Assembly: GCF_003290085.1 (NCBI RefSeq)
Contig: NZ_QMKJ01000004.1
Location: forward strand, 62,001 to 126,000
Source of the DNA: Aliidiomarina sp. B3213
Lineage (GTDB): Bacteria; Pseudomonadota; Gammaproteobacteria; Enterobacterales; Alteromonadaceae
DNA length: 64,000 bases
Direction of reading: 5' to 3'
Part shown: one piece after another, positions 1 through 8,511 of the stretch
Layout of the letters: every line of letters begins with the position of its first letter
How positions within the stretch are numbered: position 1 is the stretch's first letter
Made by a program: the position numbers and the translations under genes
The notes under the pieces: generated by a model
Told to the model about the DNA's origin: nothing
The model's input: only the letters and a program-made list of their open reading frames with translations
The model's database searches: none

Positions 1-927
1 CAAGCATTACAAACCCTGGAAAGTAATCATCTAACGCTCATTGAAGATCACCTTTATGCGCTAGCAGCCAATAAAAGCACTCCGTTTAGTGCGGAAATGG
101 AAGCTTTATACTTCGAAGAACCGCACAATATTCACCAAAAAATAGAAGACTTTACAACGTCTATACGAGTTGCTATCTCGCAGCACCACAACTCCGAAGT
201 TCCCGAAAGTTGGTTGCAATACGACTTCCTCGCCATGGCTCGCGAACCTTTATTGACCTCTCTCGACACAGCGGTTCAACAATATGAAATAGAAAGCGGA
301 GAAAAAGTAGAACATCTGAGGCAAGCTCAAGGCGTAGTTCTGTGGATCATCATTATTACCATTCTCGTGGAGGCACTCTTTATTTTCCGCCCGATGGTGA
401 AAAAGGTTACCCTGTACGCCGAAAAACTAAAATTCGACGCGTACCACGATCCGCTAACAGGCATAGCAAACCGCCGCGCATTCAATACCTTTTCACAACG
501 CTTTTTCACCAACGCAAAGCGCTACGATAGCCCTCTTTCGCTCATTACCCTAGACATTGACAAGTTCAAGTCCATAAACGACACCTATGGCCACGACATT
601 GGCGACGAAGTCATTAAAATTGTTGGGGGCAAACTCATTGAATATTGCAGAGAAAGCGACATACCCGCCAGAACCGGAGGGGAAGAGTTTTCTATACTTC
701 TTCCCCATACCGACCAAAAAGGGGCCATAAGCACCGCAGAGAAGATTCGCAGTGCGTTAGAAATGAACCCTCTACTCATAGACAGTAACATTATTCCCAT
801 TACTGCAAGCATTGGCGTAAGTACCGTAGGTGTCGAAGACAACAGCTTCGAGAACGTACTTAAACGCACCGACACCGCCATGTACGAAGCTAAAAATGCG
901 GGCCGAAACCGAGTGCGGATTGGTTAA
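1..927 (+). CDS. Diguanylate cyclase with PilJ-type sensor (5' end outside window)
   Basis: The reading frame is open from base 1, so the N-terminus lies upstream. The visible part has a helical segment resembling the periplasmic type IV pili methyl-accepting (PilJ N-terminal) sensor, ending in the typical hydrophobic stretch followed by EALFIFRPM at about 350-400. A GGDEF domain follows. The active-site loop is GGEEF at 676-690, preceded five residues earlier by RESD, which fits the RxxD inhibitory c-di-GMP site. Family knowledge says such proteins make c-di-GMP from two GTP at the inner membrane in response to a periplasmic signal, which is unknown here. The intact active loop and I-site suggest an active, feedback-inhibited enzyme. 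The next gene is convergent, 6 bp away. Confidence 0.9.
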   Translation, partial: QALQTLESNHLTLIEDHLYALAANKSTPFSAEMEALYFEEPHNIHQKIEDFTTSIRVAISQHHNSEVPESWLQYDFLAMAREPLLTSLDTAVQQYEIESGEKVEHLRQAQGVVLWIIIITILVEALFIFRPMVKKVTLYAEKLKFDAYHDPLTGIANRRAFNTFSQRFFTNAKRYDSPLSLITLDIDKFKSINDTYGHDIGDEVIKIVGGKLIEYCRESDIPARTGGEEFSILLPHTDQKGAISTAEKIRSALEMNPLLIDSNIIPITASIGVSTVGVEDNSFENVLKRTDTAMYEAKNAGRNRVRIG

Positions 928-933
928 ACCTAT

Positions 934-1389
934 TTAATGCCCAAAACTTAGAACGCGATGCAGCCGCCAACCGCCATCAGTTTGCTTCCATACGTGCGCA
1001 AAGCTAAACGTTCCGCAGTCTTCTACACCATTTCTTTCATGACAAAACGTATGTTCACCTATGTGCATGGCGCCAAAATCTTTAACTGGAAAAACTTCAA
1101 AGCTTCCCTCGACCGGCGTTCTCACTAAACCAAGATCGCGCGAGCAAAGTTGACGCGTTGCTTCAATACTAGCTTGATAACCCTGCAGCCCCGATACGTC
1201 ATGATAAAACTCAAGATCAGGCGAGTAAATCGTACTGATCGCTTCAACATCGCACGCATTAAAAGCGCTAAAAAGCTCAGTATCTGCAGCAGTAATTTCT
1301 TCCAGAAGCGTATTTCCCGCTAATGCTGAACCAGAGAATAAAGTTATCGATAACGCCATTCCCAAACTTTTAAAGGTCGCCAAATTCAT
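934..1389 (-). CDS. Exported SnoaL/DUF4440-like (NTF2-fold) protein
   Basis: A 151-residue protein with a clear signal peptide (hydrophobic core at residues 8-22, cleavage after SALA). The mature part starts with a helix and the pattern AADTELFSAFNACDVEAISTIYSPDLEFYHD, typical of DUF4440/SnoaL-like NTF2-fold proteins. It ends with HVWKQTDGGWRLHRVLSFGH, the usual last two strands of that fold. Four cysteines in the mature part could form disulfides in the periplasm. The function of these folds is varied (small-molecule binding or catalysis) and cannot be fixed here. ATG start with an AAGGA ribosome site about 9 bases upstream. It is convergent with the diguanylate cyclase gene. Confidence 0.7.
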   Translation of the reverse strand: MNLATFKSLGMALSITLFSGSALAGNTLLEEITAADTELFSAFNACDVEAISTIYSPDLEFYHDVSGLQGYQASIEATRQLCSRDLGLVRTPVEGSFEVFPVKDFGAMHIGEHTFCHERNGVEDCGTFSFAHVWKQTDGGWRLHRVLSFGH

Positions 1390-1442
1390 GTAGTTAATTC
1401 CTTAATTATTAGCCTGTTAAACGAATTTTTGGTGTGAATACA

Positions 1443-1472
1443 CGAAAAACAGGTGACATTGATGCCACCTGT
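1443..1472 (-). terminator. Rho-independent terminator
   Basis: Read on the minus strand, ACAGGTG and CACCTGT form a 7-bp stem (1449-1472) with a 10-base loop, followed by TTTTTCG. It lies about 150 bases downstream of the gene ending at 1620 and would end transcripts from the 2.1-1.6 kb genes before the SnoaL-like gene. The rest of 1390-1619 shows no gene. Confidence 0.6.
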
Positions 1473-1619
1473 CACCTAATCAGCAAGTTGTGTGCCAAGG
1501 GTCGTTGAGTCTATCTAACCCAACAAGAATAAGAATGAACCAGTTCGCGAACGACTCCTGAAAATGGGGTCGTGCCTAAGATGTGGCGGTTAGTATCGGG
1601 GGTTGGGGTGGTAATGCTA

Positions 1620-2165
1620 TTACTGAGGTCTAAGCGAGGGATGCGGAATTGTGAACCACTCTTTGTAACGAACCCAGCCACCAAAAACTTTTTGATAGCA
1701 CCGACCGGTACTCTCCGCCTCAATTAATTCGGTCGAGCACCTTGTTTCAGCGGACGTCAAACCTTTCTGATAATAAGAATCTATATGAACAACTTCATTT
1801 TCGTTTGACTGCTTAACCTCGACATCATCGAAACCATTTATCGTCCAACTTCCGGAATAAAGCTGGATATCAATCAATAAAAAACCATAATCTTTCGCAG
1901 TTGAAACGAGTTCATTAATATTAGGTTCTTCGTGCCAATTTATACCGTCTTCTGTTCTCGTACCTACTAGGGTCAACGGCTCGCTCCAAATAATATGTGT
2001 ATAAGGAGTTTGCTCTGCTAGCGCTAGTATATGCGTCCATTCGTCATCATTTAACCAGAGCAGAACCGCATCTTGCATGTAACTCCTAGGCCACAGCTTT
2101 ACGGTGAGTGGTGCGATAGCTGCAATCAAAGCTAAAGCTACTAAAATAATGACAGTGGTTCTCAT
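1620..2165 (-). CDS. Hypothetical exported or membrane-anchored protein
   Basis: A 181-residue protein I do not recognise. It begins with a hydrophobic segment (residues 4-24) that is either a signal anchor or an uncleaved signal peptide, so the rest should be periplasmic. The soluble part is rich in W and Y, with LLIDIQLYSGSWTINGFDD in the middle and two cysteines near the C-terminus (ETRCSTELIEAESTGRCYQ) that could form a disulfide. The ATG start has only a weak ribosome site. It sits between a LURP-one-like gene and a terminator. No enzyme motif is visible. Confidence 0.55.
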   Translation of the reverse strand: MRTTVIILVALALIAAIAPLTVKLWPRSYMQDAVLLWLNDDEWTHILALAEQTPYTHIIWSEPLTLVGTRTEDGINWHEEPNINELVSTAKDYGFLLIDIQLYSGSWTINGFDDVEVKQSNENEVVHIDSYYQKGLTSAETRCSTELIEAESTGRCYQKVFGGWVRYKEWFTIPHPSLRPQ

Positions 2166-2255
2166 GGTATATTTACTAATTTCATCAAATGTATACGGTC
2201 GGTAACCTAACCATTAGCGCGAATTTTATTCGGAAAATTAATATTACCTCAATCG

Positions 2256-2768
2256 CTAATTATTGCTATTCACTGAGAGAGAAAACCTTTGAGACCGCTT
2301 GTCCATAAGCAGAGTAGTCATAGCAATTACTGTAAGTAGTTCCCCATTATTGGCGGGTTGAACAACTTCAATACGATGCTTGTCTCGCAAAGAGAAAGCT
2401 GATCCGGTCGCCATAGCAATCATTCCCTCTTCGCTATTGATACTGAATTCCAAGTCTGACCAGTTACCTTCAATCGTTACCCCATCATGGACGCCACCAA
2501 TAACGACGTAACAACGAGTAACAGAGAACACCTTTCTTTTAATTTGAAAGTTTCCGAGTTCTCCAGAAACAAGCCAAGTAGGCACGAAACTCAAGATCTT
2601 CCTTTGGACTCTCGCAAGGGGCAGACCATTTTGACTAATAGTCCAAGTAGGACTGAGTAAAGCTAACTCGCCAGCAGACTCATATAACAATTGATCATGG
2701 CTATCAGTAATATCCATTTTTCCGCGAAATGAGAAAAATTTACTGCTAATGAAAAATTCATTTTCCAT
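2256..2768 (-). CDS. LURP-one-related / tubby-C-like protein
   Basis: A 170-residue soluble protein without a signal peptide. The succession of short strands (FFISSKFFSFRGKMDITDSHDQLLYES, then LARVQRKILSFVPTW, GNFQIKRKVFSVTRCYVV) matches the LURP-one-related/YxjI family, which has a tubby-like beta-barrel and often binds phospholipids or sits at membranes. The match is by pattern only. Start is ATG, with AGGG rather far upstream. It precedes the 1620-2165 gene on the same strand by 90 bases. Its role here is unknown. Confidence 0.55.
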   Translation of the reverse strand: MENEFFISSKFFSFRGKMDITDSHDQLLYESAGELALLSPTWTISQNGLPLARVQRKILSFVPTWLVSGELGNFQIKRKVFSVTRCYVVIGGVHDGVTIEGNWSDLEFSINSEEGMIAMATGSAFSLRDKHRIEVVQPANNGELLTVIAMTTLLMDKRSQRFSLSVNSNN

Positions 2769-2848
2769 GAATACTAATTGCCCTGTTAATTTTCTTCGTC
2801 AGACTTACGGAGCTCCGTATATACATGCTTAGCGAGACTCTTAAAAGA

Positions 2849-4639
2849 TCATGAGTCTTCATTAACAATGGTGCACTCGGCCATACTCAAGGTGCCGTCG
2901 GCATCCACTACAACACTGCCTGCACCTCTGGTATTGACTAGAAGTTTGTTCCCTTCAATTAACCATGAAGAAACAGGTTCACCAGGGAGGCGCCGCCACG
3001 GAGAGGCAGAATATACTCCGTCTTCCGATTCTTTAATTTCTAACAACATGCCTCTATTGCTTGACAAATGAGCAAGTCCAGCTGTTGCAATAATTTTGTC
3101 TCCCAGTGGAAATATATCCTCGACATTCTCATTAACTAAGAACAACCTGTCACCATTAGAGGCTACATGAACAATTTCACCTCCCCACTCGCCTCGGCTC
3201 GCACCTACAAGCCAGCCGTTAGGGACTTTAAGCCCAATATTTGGTACTTGTTCAATAATTTCCACATACTCAACCATATTTTCAGGGGTAATTTCGATAA
3301 TACCATTGTCATTCGGCTCCGTGCCCTCTGCTGCGCCAACCCCCACAACTTCGATATCGTAAGACAAGATCTCTAACTGCTTTCTATCCTCATCTCGACT
3401 AGAATATAGCTTAGTGCCCTCTAATTCCTCGATAGTTTCATAAGCTACTCCCGTACAGGTCTCAGGGCTATTTTCAGCTCTACCGAAACGCCACCAGTGA
3501 CTCAAATCAATCGCCGCACCGGTTCTAATGTGTTGTATTGAAACCCTAGCCACCTCTCTAACAGGTGAGTACCAATGAGAGTTATGAACCCGCTCTAACT
3601 CGTCCAACAGTTGTTCTTGCTCAAGCCTAGCCAAAGATAAAATCGCAGCGTAATCGAGTTTCCAGTCATGACCCCCAGACAAAATATCAACTAAATTTGG
3701 TACCGCTGGTAAGTATCCAATATGCCCTAAAGCTTCTGCGGCAATTACTCGGACATCCCAATCAGGGTCATCAAGGTAATTTAAAACTATCGGGCCCGCA
3801 TCATAGCCTTTATCCCCGAGTGTTATGAGGTCTCTCAATGCATAATAAGAATCGCTAGGGAGTCTGTGAATTATTCCAGGCAGAGCCTCTTCGACTCCTA
3901 TATCGATTAGTGCACGGTCGATAGTATGAGCAAATGGTGGAGTTGACTCTTTTAACGCAATCAATTGAGGAACAACACCCCCTGAGCTCTCACCAATCTC
4001 TCCAATGCTAGATATAGCTTCTCTTCTGCTCGAAATATGAAATCGCTCATCCGTCGCGATTTCCATTAATCGAGGAATTGCCGAAGAACCATCTTCATTT
4101 AAACCTCTGAAAACAGAAGAAACCGCCCTCGGCAAACGCTCATCACACTGTTCCAGACATGCTAATAACTCAGCAATAGAGATAGCCCCTTTTGCACCAA
4201 GCATTCGAAGAGCTTCAGCCAGAGCAGAGCCAGAACTCGGTCTTTTCCGAAATTTCTCTACTAGGTAATCGATTGCTTGAGGCGTCCCAAGCCGAGCTAA
4301 CACGCGATATATCCAGCCCACTTCATTTTCAGCTGCTTCTCTTAATGCTCCAAAATGTTCTGACGACAAACCTTCGATATCAATCATGGTATACGCAGCC
4401 AATTCTCGAACAGCCGCGTCATCATGCTCTAAAAGTGGGAGCAGATATGAAATCGCTTCAGCCCCATACGTTCGGACCTTTGTTACCAATTCCATTTCTT
4501 GTGCGCTACTCCTATGGCTACCTTTTTCAACTAAAGAATACTCTGCAATACAGTCTTCCAAAGAGTCACATGCGTAACTAACAGCCGAGAAAGATAGGGA
4601 AGCGCAAAGGCCTGCTAAATAAAGAAATCTTTTATTCAA
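2849..4639 (-). CDS. Exported HEAT-repeat protein
   Basis: A 596-residue protein with a signal peptide (KRFLYLAGL... cleaved near SYA/CD). Residues 55-370 are a chain of HEAT/PBS-lyase-like helical repeats, for example DDAAVRELAAYTMIDIEG and DPDWDVRVIAAEALGHIG, which make a protein-binding solenoid. The C-terminal 200 residues are beta-rich and unlike the repeats. The start is TTG, lying inside the 3' end of the preceding lipoprotein gene (8-bp overlap), which suggests translational coupling; the N-terminal signal peptide supports this start. The two genes probably act together in the cell envelope. No catalytic motif is seen. Confidence 0.7.
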   Translation of the reverse strand: MNKRFLYLAGLCASLSFSAVSYACDSLEDCIAEYSLVEKGSHRSSAQEMELVTKVRTYGAEAISYLLPLLEHDDAAVRELAAYTMIDIEGLSSEHFGALREAAENEVGWIYRVLARLGTPQAIDYLVEKFRKRPSSGSALAEALRMLGAKGAISIAELLACLEQCDERLPRAVSSVFRGLNEDGSSAIPRLMEIATDERFHISSRREAISSIGEIGESSGGVVPQLIALKESTPPFAHTIDRALIDIGVEEALPGIIHRLPSDSYYALRDLITLGDKGYDAGPIVLNYLDDPDWDVRVIAAEALGHIGYLPAVPNLVDILSGGHDWKLDYAAILSLARLEQEQLLDELERVHNSHWYSPVREVARVSIQHIRTGAAIDLSHWWRFGRAENSPETCTGVAYETIEELEGTKLYSSRDEDRKQLEILSYDIEVVGVGAAEGTEPNDNGIIEITPENMVEYVEIIEQVPNIGLKVPNGWLVGASRGEWGGEIVHVASNGDRLFLVNENVEDIFPLGDKIIATAGLAHLSSNRGMLLEIKESEDGVYSASPWRRLPGEPVSSWLIEGNKLLVNTRGAGSVVVDADGTLSMAECTIVNEDS

Positions 4640-5066
4640 GAAGAAATCCCATCGGTGCCATTGGCTTATTGAATCGGTATAGATTTACGTAAATAACCAC
4701 TGGCTCGGGGATTCCACGGTAGCTCAGGTGATAACGATCAAGCAAACCACCGCCAAATGGTAATGAGTCATCCTCAAATCCGCAGCAACTTCCGAGGCGA
4801 TGCACTTCCACTTTCTCACCGTTGGGGCCAGTTAAGCTTTCAAAATAATCTATATGCGCCCCTTCCGAACGAGTTCCACGCAAAAAGCCCCCCAGCTCAA
4901 TCGGCTTATGGGAAGTGTAGCCATAGTCAGGATCACTCGATGTCCTACTATCGGTAATTGTAGGTGTTGTGTTTGATTGCTGTGATTGAGAAGGTGATTC
5001 CTGCGTGGAAGTGCACGCGGTAAGTACTAAACAGGTGAATAAAAACGAGATGAGCTTTACGTTCAT
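4632..5066 (-). CDS. Small outer-membrane-type lipoprotein
   Basis: A 144-residue protein. The start chosen is the ATG at 5066, because AAGGAG lies nine bases upstream and it gives a textbook lipoprotein signal: MNVKLISFLFTCLVLTAC, with lipobox LTAC. The longer reading frame from 5138 would bury this signal. After the lipidated cysteine come a Ser/Thr/Gln-rich linker (about 30 residues) and a compact domain with LTGPNGEKVEVHRLGSCCGFEDD. The linker and the CC pair suggest a periplasmic-facing lipoprotein. It overlaps the HEAT-repeat gene and is likely co-translated with it. I do not recognise the family. Confidence 0.7.
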   Translation of the reverse strand: MNVKLISFLFTCLVLTACTSTQESPSQSQQSNTTPTITDSRTSSDPDYGYTSHKPIELGGFLRGTRSEGAHIDYFESLTGPNGEKVEVHRLGSCCGFEDDSLPFGGGLLDRYHLSYRGIPEPVVIYVNLYRFNKPMAPMGFLLE

Positions 5067-5180
5067 ATTATTGCTCTCCTTAGCAGGTTTTCTAATAATC
5101 AATATTTTTACAATACCTTCTTCAACCAATTTTGCCAATTGTCTGTTTAAAGTTCAGTACTGTTTATTGACGCCAAGTTG

Positions 5181-5402
5181 TTAAGCACTTCTAGTAAACT
5201 TACACTTAGGATAGCTCGCACATCCCAAAAACTTCGAACCGGCCCTCTTTCCTGTTCTCGCCACTCGCTCTATCGCTTGAAGAATTGAGCTTTTTCCTGA
5301 CTCATTATCACCAATTATCGTATTAGTCTCAGAGCTAAACTCAACCTCAAATTTTCTAAACCTTTTAAAGTTGAAAAGCTTGAGCTTTTTAATATATTGC
5401 AT
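5181..5402 (-). pseudogene. Chimeric remnant: OLD/RecF-type ATPase N-terminus joined to a topoisomerase-type zinc ribbon
   Basis: A 73-residue ORF. The first 45 residues are the start of an OLD/RecF-like ABC ATPase: KKLKLFNFKRFRKFEVEF, then Walker A GDNESGKSS. It then switches abruptly to RTGKRAGSKFLGCASYPKCK, which is the second half of a topoisomerase I-type C4 zinc ribbon. The rest of both proteins is missing, so a deletion fusion is likely. The ATG at 5402 has a strong GAGGAAG six bases upstream, so the chimera could still be translated. It lies 28 bases from a dispersed repeat at 5431, a plausible recombination site. It is unlikely to be functional as an ATPase. Confidence 0.6.
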
Positions 5403-5430
5403 TTCTAACTTCCTCATGAGTCATCAAGGC

Positions 5431-5577
5431 AAACACACAAAAGCGAAAAACAAGAAAGGCTCTTCCATGAGGAAACTATCTGAGCGGGTTCTTTGCAGTT
5501 GATACTTCAACTGCTCTTCGCTTGCCATAACTCCATCGGCGTGCGTTTATTATTTAAGCAATAACTTACAAGATTGG
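5431..5577. repeat. Dispersed ~150-bp repeat, copy 1
   Basis: Imperfect direct copy of 12387-12538. Shared blocks include AAAAGCGAAAAACAAGAAAG, CTCTTCCATGAGGA, TGAGCGGGTTCTTT, CTTGCCATAACTCC and CAATAACTTACAAGA. It contains a hairpin (GCAGTTGA/TCAACTGC, about 5496-5515). Both copies are intergenic between minus-strand genes. The ORF spanning it (5507-5761) is not considered a gene. Confidence 0.75.
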
Positions 5578-5652
5578 TTTGGGCTGAGCAAGTAATGAGA
5601 GTAATTCGATTTGTAGGCATTTTGAGGAGTGCTATTTTTTCTGTATTACCTA

Positions 5653-6147
5653 CTACTCCTCGTCTTGTTTCTCCAATCTCAATTGAAGTTCCTCCAGCCT
5701 TTTTGAACTTTCTAAATGATTTGAATAGCTTTGATAAGCCTCGTAAGCCTGAAATTGCCATGGAAATGGGAGCACGATGAGAAGTAGTGAGCCTGATGCG
5801 ATTATAACTGCGCTTAATAGACCGCCCACTTTCTTTAGAATATTACATTTTTCACCGGTCTTCTTACCAACGGTTAGCCTTCGTTTGTCTTTAAAGCTTT
5901 TATAGGTGTCTAGTATCATTTGAAAGAACACAAAATAACAGACAAAAGTGATTACCGTCGCATTGATCAAATTAGCTAGAAAAAAATTCCTCAATCCTTT
6001 TTCAAAATTGGTTTCCATTAACAATACTGCTGAAAATGCCAGATGCCTGCAAACCAAGAATGTACCAACTAGCAATACAGTCAAAACTAAAATTTGCTTA
6101 TTCAGCCGAAACTTTTTCTTGAATAGTAGATGTAGGAATCTGTTCAA
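5653..6147 (-). CDS. Hypothetical membrane protein
   Basis: A 164-residue protein with three hydrophobic segments (about residues 19-39, 54-76 and 108-127) and a basic N-terminus (KKKFRLNK). A charged C-terminal helix (LESSKRLEELQLRLEKQDEE) could form a coiled coil. The only in-frame start is TTG, with a poor ribosome site, so the N-terminus is uncertain. It is followed on the same strand by two other small membrane proteins upstream (6181, 6768) with spacing under 110 bases. I do not recognise the family. Confidence 0.5.
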   Translation of the reverse strand: MNRFLHLLFKKKFRLNKQILVLTVLLVGTFLVCRHLAFSAVLLMETNFEKGLRNFFLANLINATVITFVCYFVFFQMILDTYKSFKDKRRLTVGKKTGEKCNILKKVGGLLSAVIIASGSLLLIVLPFPWQFQAYEAYQSYSNHLESSKRLEELQLRLEKQDEE

Positions 6148-6180
6148 ACTATTTAATCCATTACAGAAGCGATACAGTAA

Positions 6181-6666
6181 CTACAAACCAAAAAACGTTT
6201 GTCTCTTAACTTTGAAGTCTTTCGGTAAGGCATTAGCGAAGTCTTCGAGGTGATGATCGAAACTATAATGTCTTATTGGGTCACGCAGAGGCTTTTTATT
6301 TTCATCTGTAAAAGATATGGCGTAACGGTTGGAGCCTGTAAGAAAGCCAATTACCGTAACTTTGACCTTATCTGAGAATTGGCTAAAGACCTTTTTATCG
6401 TTCACATACAAAGCTTCATCTCGTACTTCAAGTTTCACTCTATCGCTAGTTTTACGGTACTCCCTAATCGTTTTACGAAGAAAAAAGAACCATACAATTG
6501 GCGCTACAATAGACAAAACAAATAGTCTTTCTGAACGAGCTGAAGAAAACTCGAAACCGGAGCCAATACCTCCCCATATACCATGCAGGCATATGGGAAT
6601 AAGAATCGCAGTAATGATGCTCGTGTATATAACAACCTTCTTCGTTTTAATTCCGTTTATTATCAC
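6181..6666 (-). CDS. Hypothetical membrane protein with C-terminal PH-like domain
   Basis: A 161-residue protein with two hydrophobic segments (residues 10-28 and 46-64), followed by a beta-rich tail: KLEVRDEALYVNDKKVFSQFSDKVKVTVIGF. This tail resembles the bacterial PH-like (YcxB/YdbT-type) cytoplasmic domains found after two transmembrane helices. That is a pattern-level match only. The start is GTG, with AGGGA about 11 bases upstream. It is part of a run of three small minus-strand membrane protein genes of unknown role. Confidence 0.5.
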   Translation of the reverse strand: MIINGIKTKKVVIYTSIITAILIPICLHGIWGGIGSGFEFSSARSERLFVLSIVAPIVWFFFLRKTIREYRKTSDRVKLEVRDEALYVNDKKVFSQFSDKVKVTVIGFLTGSNRYAISFTDENKKPLRDPIRHYSFDHHLEDFANALPKDFKVKRQTFFGL

Positions 6667-6767
6667 AGGCTTTTAATTCCCTATTTTGATACCCTGAATT
6701 TAAGTTACTTCAAGAGGCTCCCACTCTACTATGAGCCGCATTTAAAAATGAAGTCACCTTTTTATAT

Positions 6768-7109
6768 TCAATAGCTACCGCCAATCATAGCTCTAAAGTT
6801 CACTAGCACCCACAAAAACTGCAAATATGTAATTACAAACAAGCAAATGAAAGCAGTAATGCTACTAAATAGTCGAAAGGTCAAATGAGAGCCTTTGTAA
6901 GGTTCTTTGAAAATCCAATAAGCCCCTATGAAGGGTGAAAAGAATGCAAGCCAGGCCAAGTAACCGGTTAAAGCTTCAGTCATCAGTTTGACTTCTAATA
7001 TACTGACTAAGCACAAATAAATTAGAGTCATAAAGCTCATTATTAGAACTTTATAGAACCACTTCATAGCGATCAACGTTAGTGCCTTCCAGTCATTGTT
7101 AGCAATCAC
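6768..7109 (-). CDS. Hypothetical small membrane protein
   Basis: A 113-residue protein with three predicted membrane segments (about residues 16-37, 48-67 and 79-104). No motif is recognised. The start is GTG and no strong ribosome site is visible, so confidence in the N-terminus is low. It lies upstream of two other small membrane protein genes on the same strand, but the 101-base gap to the next gene makes a shared transcript uncertain. Confidence 0.45.
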   Translation of the reverse strand: MIANNDWKALTLIAMKWFYKVLIMSFMTLIYLCLVSILEVKLMTEALTGYLAWLAFFSPFIGAYWIFKEPYKGSHLTFRLFSSITAFICLFVITYLQFLWVLVNFRAMIGGSY

Positions 7110-7247
7110 AGGTCTACATTTAATTTTAAAGTAGTTAAGAAAATCCCTTCCTCAATCTTCCCTAAATGCAGCGAAATATAGAGGATTCAATCAGTTCCCC
7201 TGTAGGGCTGTCAAAATTTAAACTCTCAAGCCCGCAGTATCCCTAAC

Positions 7248-7949
7248 CTATTTCCTAAACCGCCCAAACAGAATCACCAAATAAACCGGAATGGTGAAGA
7301 ACGGTGCGAGCACCATAAATGCGATTGTTGGCCCTATTTTCTGTGGTTCTGGCTCAAGCGCGCTTATTGCTGCATAGCCAAGTAGGTAAGGTACTACTAT
7401 AAACGCTAACGCGAAGATACCGTATTGCCAGGAGTTGCTGTTGGTTTTGCTCAAAAATAGGTAGCTTGCGCCAGCAAAGAGCAACGCCCAGAAAATGCCG
7501 GGCACATTAATGAACGTAGCCAAACCAATTTGACCAAGGCCATGTTCGTTCCATGCGCTTTGCCAATATTCGCTGTTGAACAAAATAGCGTGTATTTTTC
7601 CATCGACCAATAGCTGCCACAATTGTTCTGAAGGGTCTTGCATATTCGCGAGCCAACCAACAAAAAAGACGATGGTGGGTAACGCTAAAATACACAAAAT
7701 AATACTTATCACTTTTACGAATTTTGTAGTTCTTGCCATAGCTTTCTGCCCATCCCAAATTGCGAACATTGCCTGGCTACATAACCATTTTGTCGTTTCT
7801 TGATGCGCGCTTTGGCGCTCGATGTACTCTTCTTCTAAATCCCCAATCAATTCATTTTTATAAGCAGGATTAGCTAACCTAGACAGCAGCCAACCTACAA
7901 GTTTGGGCAATGCAGTATGATTCTCTTGTTGAGCGTTTTTAGAATGCAT
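7248..7949 (-). CDS. Membrane protein with permease-prefix-like N-terminus, PadR partner
   Basis: A 233-residue protein. The cytoplasmic N-terminus (WLLSRLANPAYKNELIGDLEEEYIER) resembles the permease prefix domain found before ABC permeases that are paired with PadR regulators. Here it is followed by only about four membrane segments, at residues 75-98, 145-165, 172-192 and 208-228, and no ATPase gene is present. The ATG at 7949 is chosen because GGTGA precedes it by five bases; the longer TTG start lacks this. It overlaps the end of the PadR gene by 11 bp, so the two are an operon. Its role is unknown; presumably it is the target of the regulator. Confidence 0.65.
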   Translation of the reverse strand: MHSKNAQQENHTALPKLVGWLLSRLANPAYKNELIGDLEEEYIERQSAHQETTKWLCSQAMFAIWDGQKAMARTTKFVKVISIILCILALPTIVFFVGWLANMQDPSEQLWQLLVDGKIHAILFNSEYWQSAWNEHGLGQIGLATFINVPGIFWALLFAGASYLFLSKTNSNSWQYGIFALAFIVVPYLLGYAAISALEPEPQKIGPTIAFMVLAPFFTIPVYLVILFGRFRK

Positions 7950-8280
7950 AGCTTTCACCACTGGCCTTAACTGCAACGTCTTTCCACATTGTGTCTATGA
8001 CTTGTTTCGCATGGCGAAGCGCAGCTTTACCTTCAGCCGTGACCGAAAAAAAGCGTTTGGGTCTGCCACCTCGTTGAGCCGTTGCCTCACCTAACACCGA
8101 CACCACCAAGCCCTTCTTTTCCATTCTTTCCAGTGTGGAATACAAAGCACCCAATGCTACGTTTCTGTCGATTTCAGAATGAAGAAACTGCCGAATGGAA
8201 GCGCCGTAGGCGTTTCCTTCCAAGCGTATTAGCGCAAGCAATACTATGTGCTCAAACTCTCCTAATGATTTCTGGCTCAT
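7939..8280 (-). CDS. PadR-family transcriptional regulator
   Basis: A 113-residue winged-helix protein. The region LGEFEHIVLLALIRLEGNAYGASIRQFLHSE...VALGALYSTLERMEKKGLV is the PadR DNA-binding domain, and GGRPKRFFSVTAEGKAAL is the wing. The C-terminal helix for dimerisation is short, as in the small PadR type that pairs with permease-prefix proteins. PadR proteins usually repress their own operon. Two palindromes upstream (8301-8313 and 8341-8359) are good operator candidates. ATG start with AAGGT upstream. The next gene overlaps it. Confidence 0.85.
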   Translation of the reverse strand: MSQKSLGEFEHIVLLALIRLEGNAYGASIRQFLHSEIDRNVALGALYSTLERMEKKGLVVSVLGEATAQRGGRPKRFFSVTAEGKAALRHAKQVIDTMWKDVAVKASGESYAF

Positions 8281-8300
8281 GTTTACCTTCCCCTATTTTT

Positions 8301-8359
8301 ACTACAAAGTAGTATTTGAATTCCCAGCTTGCAAGTTATTTTTACTACATTGAAGTAAA
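8301..8359. promoter_or_regulatory. Candidate PadR operators
   Basis: Two palindromic sites lie just upstream of the minus-strand padR gene: ACTACAAAGTAGT (8301-8313) and TTTACTACATTGAAGTAAA (8341-8359). Both carry TACT/AGTA-type arms of the kind bound by PadR dimers. Assignment to this regulator is inference from position and symmetry. Confidence 0.5.
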
Positions 8360-8449
8360 TTAGATAATAAACGGCAAAATATCACGTTCATCTTCAAGAT
8401 TTACGCACCTATCAGCAGACCATAACAACTTCTGCCAAATATACCTTGC

Positions 8450-8492
8450 AATACATAGTAAAGTGCATTACCTTGTATTTGTACTATGTATT
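8450..8492. promoter_or_regulatory. Inverted repeat upstream of the second padR gene
   Basis: A perfect 11-bp inverted repeat, AATACATAGTA (8450-8460) and TACTATGTATT (8482-8492), separated by 21 bases. It ends 20 bases before the ATG of the plus-strand padR gene. The ATACATAGTA-type arm is a plausible binding site for that regulator. Confidence 0.5.
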
Positions 8493-8511
8493 ACAAAGTA
8501 AGGTGCATTGC

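Noticed and set aside
4192-4581. 129-residue plus-strand ORF
   Set aside because: It is a shadow of the HEAT-repeat gene, which has a signal peptide and repeat structure.
5507-5761. Minus-strand ORF across repeat copy 1
   Set aside because: It spans the dispersed repeat and the 3' end of the membrane protein gene; the coding frame is not kept in copy 2 outside short blocks.
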